A stretch of DNA of 64,000 bases. Source: Sodalis ligni. GTDB lineage: Bacteria; Pseudomonadota; Gammaproteobacteria; Enterobacterales; Enterobacteriaceae. The position numbers and the translations under genes were made by a program. Shown in pieces: positions 25,659 through 34,927 of the stretch; the stretch's first letter is position 1, and every line of letters starts with the position of its first letter. A model generated the notes under the pieces. The model was not told the DNA's origin. It saw only the letters and a program-made list of their open reading frames with translations, and searched no databases. The DNA lies in NCBI RefSeq assembly GCF_016865525.2, contig NZ_CP075169.1, positions 5,394,337 to 5,458,336 of the forward strand. Direction: 5' to 3'.

Positions 25659-27446
25659 TTAAGCTATTGAATTTCTGAGTATGGATTTCTGGGTTTGGCC
25701 AGTATTGGTTTGCGCGTCTGACAACATCGCCATAAGCCGTTGCTGATCCTGTTGCGAATCGGCGAACTTCTCGATTAATTGTTCAATCAGTTGCCTGATT
25801 TGCGCCATCACCGCGCTGGACAGGGTGAAGCTTGCCTCAATGTCAGCGGCATTTTTTTCAGCGACCCCCCTGGCCACGCCGATGCCCGCTTGTGTCATTT
25901 CCGAACCCAGTGCGGTAGCGGCACTGACATTGTTAAGACGATTGGTGTAGAGCTGAAGGGCCTCTTTATCCGACGCCTTATTGAACCAGTCAAGCATCCG
26001 TTTCACACCGCTTCTCACCGCGCTGTTCACCGTGGTGGCGGCATTCTTCAACACCGCAGGCAGGATATCCTTGATTGCTTCCTTCGCCATATTGGCAAAG
26101 GCCGTGGAGGCCACTTTTCCGGCCGCGGCTTTGCCCACAATCATGACGGCGATGACCAGAGCCGCGGCCACCAGCGTTCCGACAATGCCGCCGATCATGT
26201 TGGCGGTGGCGGCGTCCATCCCCAGCCTTTCGAGCATTTTGGCAATGCCTTTGCTCAGGGCATCCACCAGGGGTTTGATGATATTGTCCATGATCGGGCT
26301 GAGTGCTTTTTCCATAAAAGAAACGCCGGTGACCGCTTTACTGATTTCATCACCCACCATCAAAGCGATACCGACGGCAGCGATGGCCAGGCTGGCGCCT
26401 CCGGAAAATATCGCCCCGACGACGCTTATCAGCGTGATAAGGCCGCCAAGGATCCTGCCGACGCAGCCCAATGCCGTATTCAAGGTCTCGGCTTTTTTCA
26501 TCTCTTCGGCGTGTTTGTCACCCTGGATTTTCAACGATCGCTGTTCGCTTTCCTGGATGTTGAGAAATAATTCCTGATCGTTTGCCAGCGCTTTTTCATT
26601 GTTTTCACCCATCAGCTTCATCAGGGTACTGATAAGGAATAACATGCGGGCCATGGTGCTGAGGCTTTGTTCCGCCAATTCCTTCATCATCGGGGACGGC
26701 ATATTCGCCACTCCCTGCATTTTCCGGAACAGATCGTCCAGTAATAAAGAACTTTCCCGTGCGGCCTGATAGGACTCACCGGCTTTTACCTGCGCCTGGG
26801 CGACATCCCTTGCGGCGTCGGACAATTCCCGCTCGGCCGATTCGAACCGGCTTAGTGCGGCGGTATATTCCGGGTCCTCGGGAGAAAGCAGGTCCAATCG
26901 ATTTTTGGCCTGATCATAATTTTCCTGTTTTTCCGCCAGCGAGTTTTGTGCGGTTTGCAATGATGCGCTATCAGCTTCCGCGGCACTGAGCGCGGCCGCG
27001 CTGCTGTCCACAGCCTGCTGGAATTGCTGCGCCAAAGCCTCGTTAGCCTGTTTTAACGCCTCGCTATTGGCCTGTATTATCTGCAACCGATCGGCCAACT
27101 GCACCAGGGAGTGATTCCCCAGCAGCATCATGGCGTTTCCGGCCAACAGTGTGAACACGGCGCTGCCGCTGAGTTTTGCATCCGCGCCCACCGGTTTCGC
27201 CGGTTCTCTTAACTCAGGCGCGCCGCTTTCAGCCAAAGAACGTGAGGAAGATTGTGAAGCGCCATCGTTCAGGACGGCCAACATGGCCAGCGCAGCCTTC
27301 TGCGATTCGTAAAAAAGCGACAGCGCTTTTTCCTGGGTAATATGTGTCTTATTGAATAAAGCCGTATTTACGGCCTCATTACCCCTAGCAGATTCCGTAG
27401 AAATAGGAACTTGACTGCTGTCCAGGGCTTTGGCGATGTCGGTCAT
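25659..27446 (-). CDS. sipB: T3SS translocon protein SipB (SctE, IpaB family)
   Basis: A 595-residue protein, almost the same length as Salmonella SipB (593). Long coiled coils span about 95-240 (ALAQQFQQAVDSSAAALSAAE). Two hydrophobic segments follow: LGCVGRILGGLITLISVVGA and MIGGIVGTLVAAALVIAVMI, which insert into the host membrane. The C-terminus is amphipathic. Its ATG overlaps the stop of sicA by 4 bp, so it depends on sicA translation, and SicA is its chaperone. The reading frame is intact over 1.8 kb although sicA just upstream is not. Confidence 0.94.
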   Translation of the reverse strand: MTDIAKALDSSQVPISTESARGNEAVNTALFNKTHITQEKALSLFYESQKAALAMLAVLNDGASQSSSRSLAESGAPELREPAKPVGADAKLSGSAVFTLLAGNAMMLLGNHSLVQLADRLQIIQANSEALKQANEALAQQFQQAVDSSAAALSAAEADSASLQTAQNSLAEKQENYDQAKNRLDLLSPEDPEYTAALSRFESAERELSDAARDVAQAQVKAGESYQAARESSLLLDDLFRKMQGVANMPSPMMKELAEQSLSTMARMLFLISTLMKLMGENNEKALANDQELFLNIQESEQRSLKIQGDKHAEEMKKAETLNTALGCVGRILGGLITLISVVGAIFSGGASLAIAAVGIALMVGDEISKAVTGVSFMEKALSPIMDNIIKPLVDALSKGIAKMLERLGMDAATANMIGGIVGTLVAAALVIAVMIVGKAAAGKVASTAFANMAKEAIKDILPAVLKNAATTVNSAVRSGVKRMLDWFNKASDKEALQLYTNRLNNVSAATALGSEMTQAGIGVARGVAEKNAADIEASFTLSSAVMAQIRQLIEQLIEKFADSQQDQQRLMAMLSDAQTNTGQTQKSILRNSIA

Positions 27447-27943
27447 GTAAGCTCCTTATGTTCAGCAACTGAATCTTTTTCTTCAACATTCTTATTTAGT
27501 TGCTCCAAATAAGCGTTGGCTCTAATACGAAATGCTTCTTCTCGTGAATGTTCCGCCACTAATTCGAAGCATTGTTTTGCTTTATTGGCCTTTTGCATCA
27601 GCAGCTGGCATTGTCCGCTGAAAAACACCGGCCGATAATCATCTTGTGCAAGAGAAAAGCCACGGCATAAATGTCCGCCGCTTTTGGAATTGCTTTTGCA
27701 ATTGATATACCGCCGCTAACCCCATGTAATAATCAGGATTGTAAAATCGTAAATACACAGAAAGCGGAAAAAGTAGCGGCTTCGTCCAACTGGCCTTTAT
27801 TGTAAAATCATAGGCGTGTGCATAAAGCCCTCCATCATTTCATCCGGCAACTCATGCACATCCTTTAACGTTACGCCGCTTTTAACCGCATTCCACAGCA
27901 TAGACGCGATTTGCTCATCGCTGACATTATCATTTACATTCAT
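27443..27943 (-). pseudogene. sicA: T3SS translocator chaperone SicA (SctB chaperone class II), multiply frameshifted
   Basis: From ATG 27943 (AGGAG 6 bases upstream) the start MNVNDNVSDEQIASMLWNAV matches SicA, and from 27628 the end MFFSGQCQLLMQKANKAKQC matches its C-terminus. Between them, six missing single bases break the frame, near 27814, at A4 27804-27807, A5 27768-27772, A4 27743-27746, near 27681 and at A4 27655-27658. Restoring them gives a continuous TPR chaperone (YDFYNKGQLDEAATFFRFLC and so on) of the usual 165 or so residues. SicA stabilises SipB/SipC and is the co-activator of InvF, so loss would silence the translocon. Decay or consensus error both fit. Confidence 0.9.
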
Positions 27944-28133
27944 AAAAACTCCTGAAAATGTCACCATCGATAATAATGGTGACTTGATTGAACCACGAAC
28001 AAAATGGCAATACTTTCAACTATCGCTTACTCAAAAGAAGCCATCGAATACTTTTTATTCATTGAAGTGTGATGCGCGTCTTATTATTGAAACCATACAT
28101 CCGAAAAAATTGATAAATAATTTTTCAATTAAA
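27944..28133. other. Intergenic region upstream of sicA
   Basis: 190 bp of AT-rich DNA between spaS and sicA. In SPI-1 this spacer carries the InvF/SicA-dependent promoter of the sicA-sip operon; I cannot point to the exact box. Confidence 0.4.
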
Positions 28134-29180
28134 TCACTGACCTTCTTCATTCCGCCAAGCATTTTCTACTTCATGAAGCCAGCTTAATAAACGCATGACT
28201 TTATCGAGTTGTTCTAATTTGATAAAAGTATGTAAACGATGAGTTTTATAAATCTTTCTGGCCAGCTGTATATCACGCACCACGGGCACGCCGACCTCTT
28301 CGGCATAGCGTCTGACCGCTAATGCCCGCTGGTTGCATTCGAACACTGAAATAAAGGGCGCCGGCACAACATCCATGTTGAAATAAATACCAATTGCAAT
28401 ATGCGTCGGGTTGGCGATGATAAGCTTTGAGCTCCTGATATCCGATTTGGTCTGCTCTGACAATAGCTCCATATGCAGCTGGCGTCGCCGTGATTTGATC
28501 TCCGGGTTTCCGTCTTGCTCTTTCATTTCACGTTTAACTTCCTGTTTATCCATTTTCAATTCTTTTAAATGCAGAAAATAATCCGCCAAGGCATCCAGAA
28601 TCGAAACGAGTATAAGACAGGCCAGGCAGGTTAACACCAGCGATAAAAACAGATCGCGCCAGATAAAAACGATGCTTGCGCCGGTACCGTGGACCTGAGA
28701 AAACAGAAGGTGTTTATTGTTATGCCAGGTGATAACAATTGCGAGGGCAAAGCTGGCAAAGTATAAAAGCGCCTTTACCGCATCCTTGATGGTCCGCATG
28801 CTGAATATTTTCTTGATGCCCTTAGTGGGATTCAACGCGTTAAAATTCAGCTTCAGCGCCTTGGTGGCAAGGACAAAGCCGGTTTGAATCAGCGTCGGCA
28901 GCGCCGAGGTAGCCAGGCATATCAGCAAAATAGGAATAATCAGCTTTAGCGCCAGAATAATTATCGCGGTGCTGTACGCTTTTAAATTCAATTCAAAATT
29001 GACGGCTATCAGATTACGATACAGTCCCATCAGCTCTGACAACGAGCTCACGGAGGTCAGCCAAAGAACACCGCACAGCAGCATGCAGGCCACCAGAAGA
29101 TCGCGGGATTTAAAGGTTTGACCTTTTTGCGCTGCGTCCTTTAAGCGTTTTGAGGTCGGTTTTTCTGTTTTGTTCGACAT
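28134..29180 (-). CDS. spaS: T3SS export switch protein SpaS (SctU)
   Basis: A 348-residue inner-membrane protein (SpaS has 356). Four transmembrane helices occupy the N-terminal 210 residues. The cytoplasmic domain has the autocleavage site NPTH (IIANPTHIAIGIYF), which splits the protein between Asn and Pro and switches secretion from rod/needle substrates to translocators. It lies 35 bp after spaR. Confidence 0.95.
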   Translation of the reverse strand: MSNKTEKPTSKRLKDAAQKGQTFKSRDLLVACMLLCGVLWLTSVSSLSELMGLYRNLIAVNFELNLKAYSTAIIILALKLIIPILLICLATSALPTLIQTGFVLATKALKLNFNALNPTKGIKKIFSMRTIKDAVKALLYFASFALAIVITWHNNKHLLFSQVHGTGASIVFIWRDLFLSLVLTCLACLILVSILDALADYFLHLKELKMDKQEVKREMKEQDGNPEIKSRRRQLHMELLSEQTKSDIRSSKLIIANPTHIAIGIYFNMDVVPAPFISVFECNQRALAVRRYAEEVGVPVVRDIQLARKIYKTHRLHTFIKLEQLDKVMRLLSWLHEVENAWRNEEGQ

Positions 29181-29215
29181 CGGGTTTCCTGCGGCTGGAC
29201 ATTATCCGGGGATGA

Positions 29216-30007
29216 TCAGTTTATGGTTGATGCTAATACATCTTTTAACAGCCAAATATTCAAACGGTCGCCCTGGGGCCATAACGCTCTGAATGCATCG
29301 GGCAAAACCGGTGAAAAGTAGAGTATGAGAATAAAGAATGCAATTAAGCTTTTAATGGTTAATGAGATTGAAAAAGCATTCATTTGCGGCGCAAAACGCG
29401 ACAGCAGCCCCAGCAGCATTTCCGATAGCAATAGCGCGGCCAAAACCGGGCTGGCCAGTATCATCATCTTTGTCACCAGATAGGATAACAGGCCCATTAC
29501 CGGCGCTAACGGCGGCGAGCAGGCTAGAAAGGGATCGCATAACTGATAGCTGCGTTTAAAACCTTCCATCATCAGCATCAATCCACCGCCGAACAGGAAC
29601 AGCGCGCCGGCAAAAAGATTGAATAGATTGGCCAGCTCCGAGGTATCGACCCCGGTCATGGGATCTAGGGTGCTGCTGATGGTGGCGCCGCGCTGGTTGT
29701 CGATAACACTGCCGATGGCATGCATGACCCAGAACGGCAAAGCGAACACGATGCCCAGGATCAGGCCGATAAAGGCTTCCTGGGCAAGAATTTTCATATA
29801 ATCAGCGACATGCTCGAGAGGCAGGGCGTTGATGGGATGAGGCCATAACGACAGGCCAATCAGCATGATTACCGGCATACGGATGGTGGCGCTGACAACG
29901 CTGCTGCTTAGAAAGGGCAGCAAAAAAAACGCCGGCGTGATTCTTACTGAACCCAGCACCATGGCGGCCAACCCATGCTGTATGTCGAAAATCGAAGAGA
30001 TATTCAT
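29216..30007 (-). CDS. spaR: T3SS export gate protein SpaR (SctT)
   Basis: A 263-residue protein, the same length as Salmonella SpaR. It is hydrophobic throughout, with the FliR-type signature PFWVMHAIGSVIDNQRGATI and DPMTGVDTSELANLF. It forms the export gate with SpaP and SpaQ. Its ATG overlaps the spaQ stop by one base (TAATG). Confidence 0.95.
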   Translation of the reverse strand: MNISSIFDIQHGLAAMVLGSVRITPAFFLLPFLSSSVVSATIRMPVIMLIGLSLWPHPINALPLEHVADYMKILAQEAFIGLILGIVFALPFWVMHAIGSVIDNQRGATISSTLDPMTGVDTSELANLFNLFAGALFLFGGGLMLMMEGFKRSYQLCDPFLACSPPLAPVMGLLSYLVTKMMILASPVLAALLLSEMLLGLLSRFAPQMNAFSISLTIKSLIAFFILILYFSPVLPDAFRALWPQGDRLNIWLLKDVLASTIN

Positions 30008-30270
30008 TAATAGGGTCGGCTCAAGGCCATTCTGATGACTTCCCGGCCAAAACCCAGCAGCGTTTCACCGTACCAGCCGGATAAAAGAAAAAGGCATAAC
30101 GTTACGCATAATAATTTTATGCCGAAAGGCAACGTTTGCTCTTGTAATTGCATTACGGTTTGAAACAAGCCCACCAGCAGGCCTACCAAAGTAGCCACCA
30201 GTATGGGTCCGGCGGATAAAATAAGCACAAGATAAAGCGCTTTATTACCTGCAAATACAATATCATTCAT
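30007..30270 (-). CDS. spaQ: T3SS export gate protein SpaQ (SctS)
   Basis: An 87-residue membrane hairpin (FliQ family; SpaQ has 86) with two transmembrane helices around the conserved [25 protein letters not shown] turn. Four copies are expected in the gate. It is 21 bp after spaP. Confidence 0.95.
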   Translation of the reverse strand: MNDIVFAGNKALYLVLILSAGPILVATLVGLLVGLFQTVMQLQEQTLPFGIKLLCVTLCLFLLSGWYGETLLGFGREVIRMALSRPY

Positions 30271-30291
30271 TATTACACCAAATTCACTTAA

Positions 30292-30948
30292 TTAGGTAGC
30301 CAGATCGATGTACTGTAAAATAAGGCCCTTGGAGAGCAGCGTCCAACCATCAAGCACCACAAATAATATCAGTTTAATAGGAACCGATATGGTTATGGGG
30401 CTCATCATCATCATGCCCAAGGCGAGCAGAATGCTTGAAATTAATAAATCCACCACCACAAACGGCAAATAGAGATAAAAACCTATCTTGAAGGCGTTTT
30501 TTATTTCACTTAGGGCATAAGCCGGCAGCAGGGCCAGCATCGAGGGAGAGGAAAGCGTATCCTCAATATCGTTATCCTCATTTTTTTGTGATTGCGCTTT
30601 TTCAAAAAAACGGGCCAGATCGGGGTCGGTGTATTTTTGCAAATAGTCCTTATAGCCATCCAGACCGTTTTCCATAAAGTTCATCACGGATTCCGAGTTG
30701 GCCATATCCACGCCTTGATCGTGAAACGACTGATAGGCGTCGCGGGCCACGGGCGCCATAACGAATAACGCCAGCAGCAGCGCCACCCCGTTGAGCGTCA
30801 TATTAGACGGCACCTGCTGCAAACCCAGCGCATTGCGCACCATGACAAAAACGATGGAGAATTTGATATAACAGGTGCCGGACGCAATCAGGAACGGCAA
30901 TAACGACAAGAACGATAATGTGCCGATAAGACCTATATCAGTGTTCAT
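30292..30948 (-). CDS. spaP: T3SS export gate protein SpaP (SctR)
   Basis: A 218-residue FliP-family protein (SpaP has 224). Signatures are YIKFSIVFVMVRNALGLQQVPS near the N-terminus and GFYLYLPFVVVDLLISSILLALGMMMMSP (split over about 150-180). Five copies form the core of the export gate. It overlaps spaO by 11 bp. Confidence 0.96.
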   Translation of the reverse strand: MNTDIGLIGTLSFLSLLPFLIASGTCYIKFSIVFVMVRNALGLQQVPSNMTLNGVALLLALFVMAPVARDAYQSFHDQGVDMANSESVMNFMENGLDGYKDYLQKYTDPDLARFFEKAQSQKNEDNDIEDTLSSPSMLALLPAYALSEIKNAFKIGFYLYLPFVVVDLLISSILLALGMMMMSPITISVPIKLILFVVLDGWTLLSKGLILQYIDLAT

Positions 30949-31255
30949 TGGCAGGGTCCTGGTGTAACGACATTATCTCAACCCCAAGCCTGTCCTCCAG
31001 TTGCACCAGTTCACCCATCGCTAACACATGGCCGTTGGCCCGGATTTCTATATTCTTTTCACCGGACGGATCGATTTCCAATACCTGACCTTTAAACAGC
31101 TGCTGCAGCTCACCGATAGGCAGATAACGCCGCTGCAGGATAAACTCCACCTTCAACGGTACCGCCGCCAATACGCCGGAAACCGGTTCTGTTGCCGGGG
31201 ACGTCATGGCATCCCCCTCCGGCAGGTTGCCAAGCTGATGGTTCTCTTTCATCAT
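30938..31255 (-). CDS. Probable internal translation product SpaO-short (SPOA2 domain)
   Basis: An in-frame ATG at 31255 (with ATGs also at 31261 and 31252) is preceded by AAAAGAAGAG at a good spacing and would yield 105 residues. In Salmonella the internal start of SpaO gives 101 residues, and the two products form a complex that stabilises the pod. Here the position just before SPOA2 and the purine-rich leader support the same arrangement. Experimental proof is absent. Confidence 0.6.
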   Translation of the reverse strand: MMKENHQLGNLPEGDAMTSPATEPVSGVLAAVPLKVEFILQRRYLPIGELQQLFKGQVLEIDPSGEKNIEIRANGHVLAMGELVQLEDRLGVEIMSLHQDPANEH

Positions 31256-31873
31256 AATCATCTCTTCTTTTTGCCAATAAGTGCCGATTGTCATCCCCTG
31301 GCAGCGCACCTGGTGTTCCGCCTTGTTGATAAGCAAAACATCGCCAACGGACAGTTGTTTCGCCAGGGCCCCGGGTAAACGGCTTGAGCCGATAATCCAC
31401 TCCACCGCCAACGGCATCCCGGACAGGCTCGCGCCGGTGGATCGAGGTTGCATTACCAGGCTGGCGGCGATGTCGGTTATCCACAGCGTACATTCCCGGG
31501 CGGATACGCGGGGTAAGGGTTTTGAATATTCGCCACCCAACTGGATAAAACCTTCGGCCCGCAGTGCGCGGTACGTCAGGGCGCTGTGGGCAAAGGTCAA
31601 CGGGCGCGATCGGAGATTGAACAACGCCATGATTTTTTCGTCGTCGCAGGCGGCGCCGGCGAGAGTCGCCAGCTCAGGAAATTCATGGCACAGCCACTCC
31701 CTGGGATCCATGAACGCCCGCCAGACGCCGCCATCGGCGCTGACCAGCATACGAAGGCCGACAGGTGCCGGCGTCTCCAGGGAGACCGTGATATCCTGCG
31801 CCCGCCAGCCCGCCAATACGCATTGCCAGAAGATCTGCGCCCGGGGCAGAGACCGCAGTTGCCGATAGCTCAC
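30938..31873 (-). CDS. spaO: T3SS cytoplasmic pod / C-ring protein SpaO (SctQ)
   Basis: A 311-residue protein (SpaO has 303). It has two surface-presentation-of-antigens (SPOA) domains: SPOA1 around 150-210 (PLAVEWIIGSSRLPGALAKQLSVGDVLLI) and SPOA2 at 235-305 (VPLKVEFILQRRYLPIGELQQL). It forms the pods of the sorting platform with OrgA and OrgB. An internal start at 31255 could make a short form containing only SPOA2, as known for SpaO/Spa33/YscQ. It overlaps spaN and spaP. Confidence 0.92.
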   Translation of the reverse strand: MSYRQLRSLPRAQIFWQCVLAGWRAQDITVSLETPAPVGLRMLVSADGGVWRAFMDPREWLCHEFPELATLAGAACDDEKIMALFNLRSRPLTFAHSALTYRALRAEGFIQLGGEYSKPLPRVSARECTLWITDIAASLVMQPRSTGASLSGMPLAVEWIIGSSRLPGALAKQLSVGDVLLINKAEHQVRCQGMTIGTYWQKEEMIMMKENHQLGNLPEGDAMTSPATEPVSGVLAAVPLKVEFILQRRYLPIGELQQLFKGQVLEIDPSGEKNIEIRANGHVLAMGELVQLEDRLGVEIMSLHQDPANEH

Positions 31874-32787
31874 TGATCCTCTCCCGCATCCTGGTCGTGC
31901 TGCTGTCGCCGCTGCTGTTCACGCTCGGAAGCGGGTTGTACCAGATAACCCCGCGCCTCGCTTTGGTTCGCCAGCAGATTTTCCTCGACGGTTCTATTGG
32001 ACGGGGCCAGTATCGTCGAACCCTGGAATGCAATCTTTACCTGATTGACTTCCGTGGCTCCTGTGCCGAGCGCCTTACCGTTATTAAATGTATAGAGCAG
32101 CGTGCCGCCGCGATCGCCGTCGTGGCTTTTAGTTTCGGGCGCGAATTGAGCGGTATTATGCCGTTCATTCAACAGCGGCTCGGGCGTTTTTAACTGCGCC
32201 GGCGCCGATTCTCCCGCCGGGCGCGCGTTCACCGGAACACCGGCGGACATAAGGCCGTTAAAGGAATTATCGTCTCCCTCGCCGGCTCCGACAGACCGGG
32301 TATCGGGCAGGTCGGCAAGCCTGGGTTCGGCGGCATTAGCCGCCGCGGGCAACAAAACGTCCCCCGACGGGACGGCGTCTTTGGCCGCCGGCGGCAACGA
32401 TGTTTCCCCCGCGGCGGCGGCTTTTAACCGGCGGCGGCCTTCCATATCTGCCAACGCGCCCCGGATATCCTGTCCCGCGCCATGACGGTTTTCAAGCCGG
32501 GATGCGATTCTATTTCCCCCCATGGCCGCAGGCTCCGGCAATGGCATGACGCCCGGTGCCAGGGCACCTGCTTCGCCGTCAAGGCCGGGCTGCTTCTTTT
32601 TCCTGCCGGCGCGATCCTTCCGAGACAGCTCTTGTCCGGGCGATGCCTGTGCGGCGGAGTCCGGCGGCGGGTTGGCCTGGGATGGATACGCTCCATTGCC
32701 GGCAACGATCTGTTTAATATCAACAGCGGTTTGCCGGTCGCTGAACGAATCGGCGTAAACATGTGCTGAGGTCGTTAAGATTTCCAC
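31870..32787 (-). CDS. spaN: T3SS needle-length regulator SpaN/InvJ (SctP)
   Basis: A 305-residue protein (InvJ has 336). Most of it is low-complexity, Ala/Pro/Gly/Asp-rich and probably extended. The C-terminal part ([27 protein letters not shown]) is the conserved type III switch domain that contacts SpaS. It is a secreted ruler that sets needle length. It overlaps spaM by 13 bp and spaO by 4 bp. Confidence 0.85.
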   Translation of the reverse strand: MEILTTSAHVYADSFSDRQTAVDIKQIVAGNGAYPSQANPPPDSAAQASPGQELSRKDRAGRKKKQPGLDGEAGALAPGVMPLPEPAAMGGNRIASRLENRHGAGQDIRGALADMEGRRRLKAAAAGETSLPPAAKDAVPSGDVLLPAAANAAEPRLADLPDTRSVGAGEGDDNSFNGLMSAGVPVNARPAGESAPAQLKTPEPLLNERHNTAQFAPETKSHDGDRGGTLLYTFNNGKALGTGATEVNQVKIAFQGSTILAPSNRTVEENLLANQSEARGYLVQPASEREQQRRQQHDQDAGEDQ

Positions 32788-33227
32788 GTAATGATCTCCT
32801 GCATTTCATTTTCTTCCTGGCGTAACCGGACGACTCTGCGCTGCTGTCGCTGCCGGTCGGCCCAACGCTGATATTTTTCCTGCTGCCGATGCCAGTGCTG
32901 CCGGCGGGCCTGCATCTCGCGCATCTGCTGACCGAGCTCCTCCATCTCCTGATGAAGCTTTTTTTCCTGGAGCTGCATATCATGAAATTTCCGGCGCAAG
33001 ACTGCCAGGCGGCGCTGGCGCAAAAATAGCTGCGCCCGATCCAGCTGGCCTTGCGGCCGCTCCAGTTCGATTAATTGCCGCACCCCCTCGTTATGCCGCC
33101 GCAGCGCGGTAATCTCATCGATAAAACCCTGCCGGCGCCGTTCGTCGCTGGCCAACTGCAGTTCACAGCGCTGCCGGCTGACATCACAACGGCCGATCAG
33201 GGTTTTTATCTTATGAAATAACGTCAT
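32775..33227 (-). CDS. spaM: T3SS stalk protein SpaM/InvI (SctO, FliJ-like)
   Basis: A 150-residue protein (InvI has 147), almost all coiled coil and rich in Arg/Gln ([20 protein letters not shown]). The ATG at 33227 lies inside the end of invC in another frame, a 17-bp overlap. It inserts as a central stalk into the InvC hexamer, as FliJ does in FliI. Because of the invC frameshift, the zero frame of invC continues into this gene without a stop. Confidence 0.88.
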   Translation of the reverse strand: MTLFHKIKTLIGRCDVSRQRCELQLASDERRRQGFIDEITALRRHNEGVRQLIELERPQGQLDRAQLFLRQRRLAVLRRKFHDMQLQEKKLHQEMEELGQQMREMQARRQHWHRQQEKYQRWADRQRQQRRVVRLRQEENEMQEIITWKS

Positions 33228-34505
33228 ACATCCCCTGCAGCGTCGCCGTGAAATCGGTGGCCTCGGCGGTGGATTGACAAAGAAAATCCCGCAATGCCTG
33301 GCGTTTGTTGATAGCGCGGTCGTTTTCGGGATTTTCGCCGGGTTTGTATTCGCCGAGATCGAGAAAAATTTGCAGCTCCTCAAGCTTGGCCAGCAGTTTG
33401 CGGATCCCCCCACCATAAGCTGCTGGTTATTGTCCGTCACCTGGCCGGAAACCCGGCTGATGCTGCGCAGCACGTCGATGGCCGGGTAATGGTTTTGCAT
33501 CGCCAATTTCCGGCTCAGATAAATATGCCCGTCGAGGATGGAGCGTATTTCATCGGCGATGGGGTCCGGCTCGTCGTCGCTTTCCAGCAGTATGGTGTAG
33601 AAAGCGGTTATGCTGCCGCGCCGGGTATTGCCCGGCCGTTCAAGGATGCGCGGCATGGCATCGAACACCGAGGCGGGATACCCCCGGCGCGCGGGGGCCT
33701 CGCCGGCGGCTAGGGCCACATCGCGCAGGGCGCGGGCATAGCGGGTGATGGAGTCTAGAAACAACACCACTTTTTTGCCACGATCGCGGAAATACTCCGC
33801 TACGGTGGTGGCGACCATGGCGGCGTTGCAGCGATCCAGGGAGGAGTAGTCCGAGGTGGCGTAAACCAGCACCACCCTGTCCTGCCGTCCGGAAAGCCGC
33901 AATGCTTCGGTAAACTCGGTGACTTCCCGTCCGCGTTCGCCGATAAGGCCCACGACGAACACATCCGCGTCGGACCGTTCAATAAGCATATGCATCAGCA
34001 CGGTTTTACCGCAGCCGGCGGAGGCGAAAATGCCGACCCGCTGGCCGCTGCCGCAGGTCAATACGCTATCGATGGCGCGAATGCCGGTAATAAAAGGCGA
34101 ACGGATGCCAATACGCTGCTGATAAGAAGGCGCATCGGCATCTATGGGCCTGATTTCCGGCAACAGTCCCTCATACGGCTGGCAGAGCCGTTCGGTGATA
34201 GCACCTTGCGGATCAATAACCGCCCCCAGCAGGGCATCGCTGACGCCTACCGTCAGCTGCGCGCCGGTGGGATGCAAGACCACATCCCGCGACAGGCCGC
34301 GACCGTTGCCGATTAAACTCAGCACGGTACGTTCATGATGGAATCCCATGACCTGGGCGCGGGCAATCACCTCCGATGAGGTCCAGCTGCGGCGGATTTC
34401 GCAAATCTCTCCCACCTTGACGCCCGGCAAAGCCGCTTCAATGATAGGGCCGGCCAGCCGCAGGGGCATGGCCTGCCGTTGCAACAACCGCAAGGTGCCG
34501 GTCAT
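33211..34505 (-). CDS. invC: T3SS ATPase InvC (SctN), interrupted by a one-base frameshift
   Basis: From the start at 34505 the protein has the beta-barrel domain, Walker A ([14 protein letters not shown]), Walker B ([14 protein letters not shown]) and the arginine-finger region, all intact. At a run of six C (33406-33411, read as G6) the frame breaks after QQLMVGG; one more G continues [20 protein letters not shown] and so on to a TAA at 33211, giving 431 residues, the exact Salmonella length. The unshifted frame instead reads 60 foreign codons and enters spaM in frame. Codons G-GGG-GGA form a possible -1 slippery heptamer. Powers unfolding and chaperone release. Confidence 0.9.
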
Positions 34506-34907
34506 TTACTGCATGACCTCGACAAAACGTTCAAGTCTCTCAAAAAAGCCGCTCAGGGCAACCGCGAAATTCTGTCCGCTGTTCATGCACATGGGTTTCA
34601 GCAGGGCTTTGAGTTCAAGGTAGCCTTCGTTCCTGGATAAATGAAACTGTTCGCCGCGGATAAATTCAGCGCCGCTCATCAATTCGTCAAGCAGGGCATG
34701 CGCCCGCTGCTCCAGAATATTATCGCTATATTCCGCCAGTCGCGACCACAGCCAGATATCCTCTTCCTGACTGCTGATATAGATACTTGGCAAATCATTA
34801 AAATCAAGGGCGATTGTGGAATGACTATCAAAATTACTCAGCAGATTCGGATCGCAACCGCTTTCTAATAGTGCTTCACGGACCAGCTCTGCAATATCAA
34901 CATGCAT
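34506..34907 (-). CDS. invB: T3SS chaperone InvB (class IB)
   Basis: A 133-residue acidic protein (InvB has 135) of the Spa15/InvB family, with the typical LLSNFDSHSTIALDFNDLPSIYI strand region and a C-terminal helix. In Salmonella it binds SipA, SopE and other effectors. Here the SipA-like protein is the obvious client. It ends one base before invC. Confidence 0.9.
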   Translation of the reverse strand: MHVDIAELVREALLESGCDPNLLSNFDSHSTIALDFNDLPSIYISSQEEDIWLWSRLAEYSDNILEQRAHALLDELMSGAEFIRGEQFHLSRNEGYLELKALLKPMCMNSGQNFAVALSGFFERLERFVEVMQ

Positions 34908-34927
34908 GTATTATACTCCAAGGTTAA

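Noticed and set aside
25779..26570. Plus-strand open frame of 263 codons
   Set aside because: Antisense to sipB; His/Gly-rich shadow.
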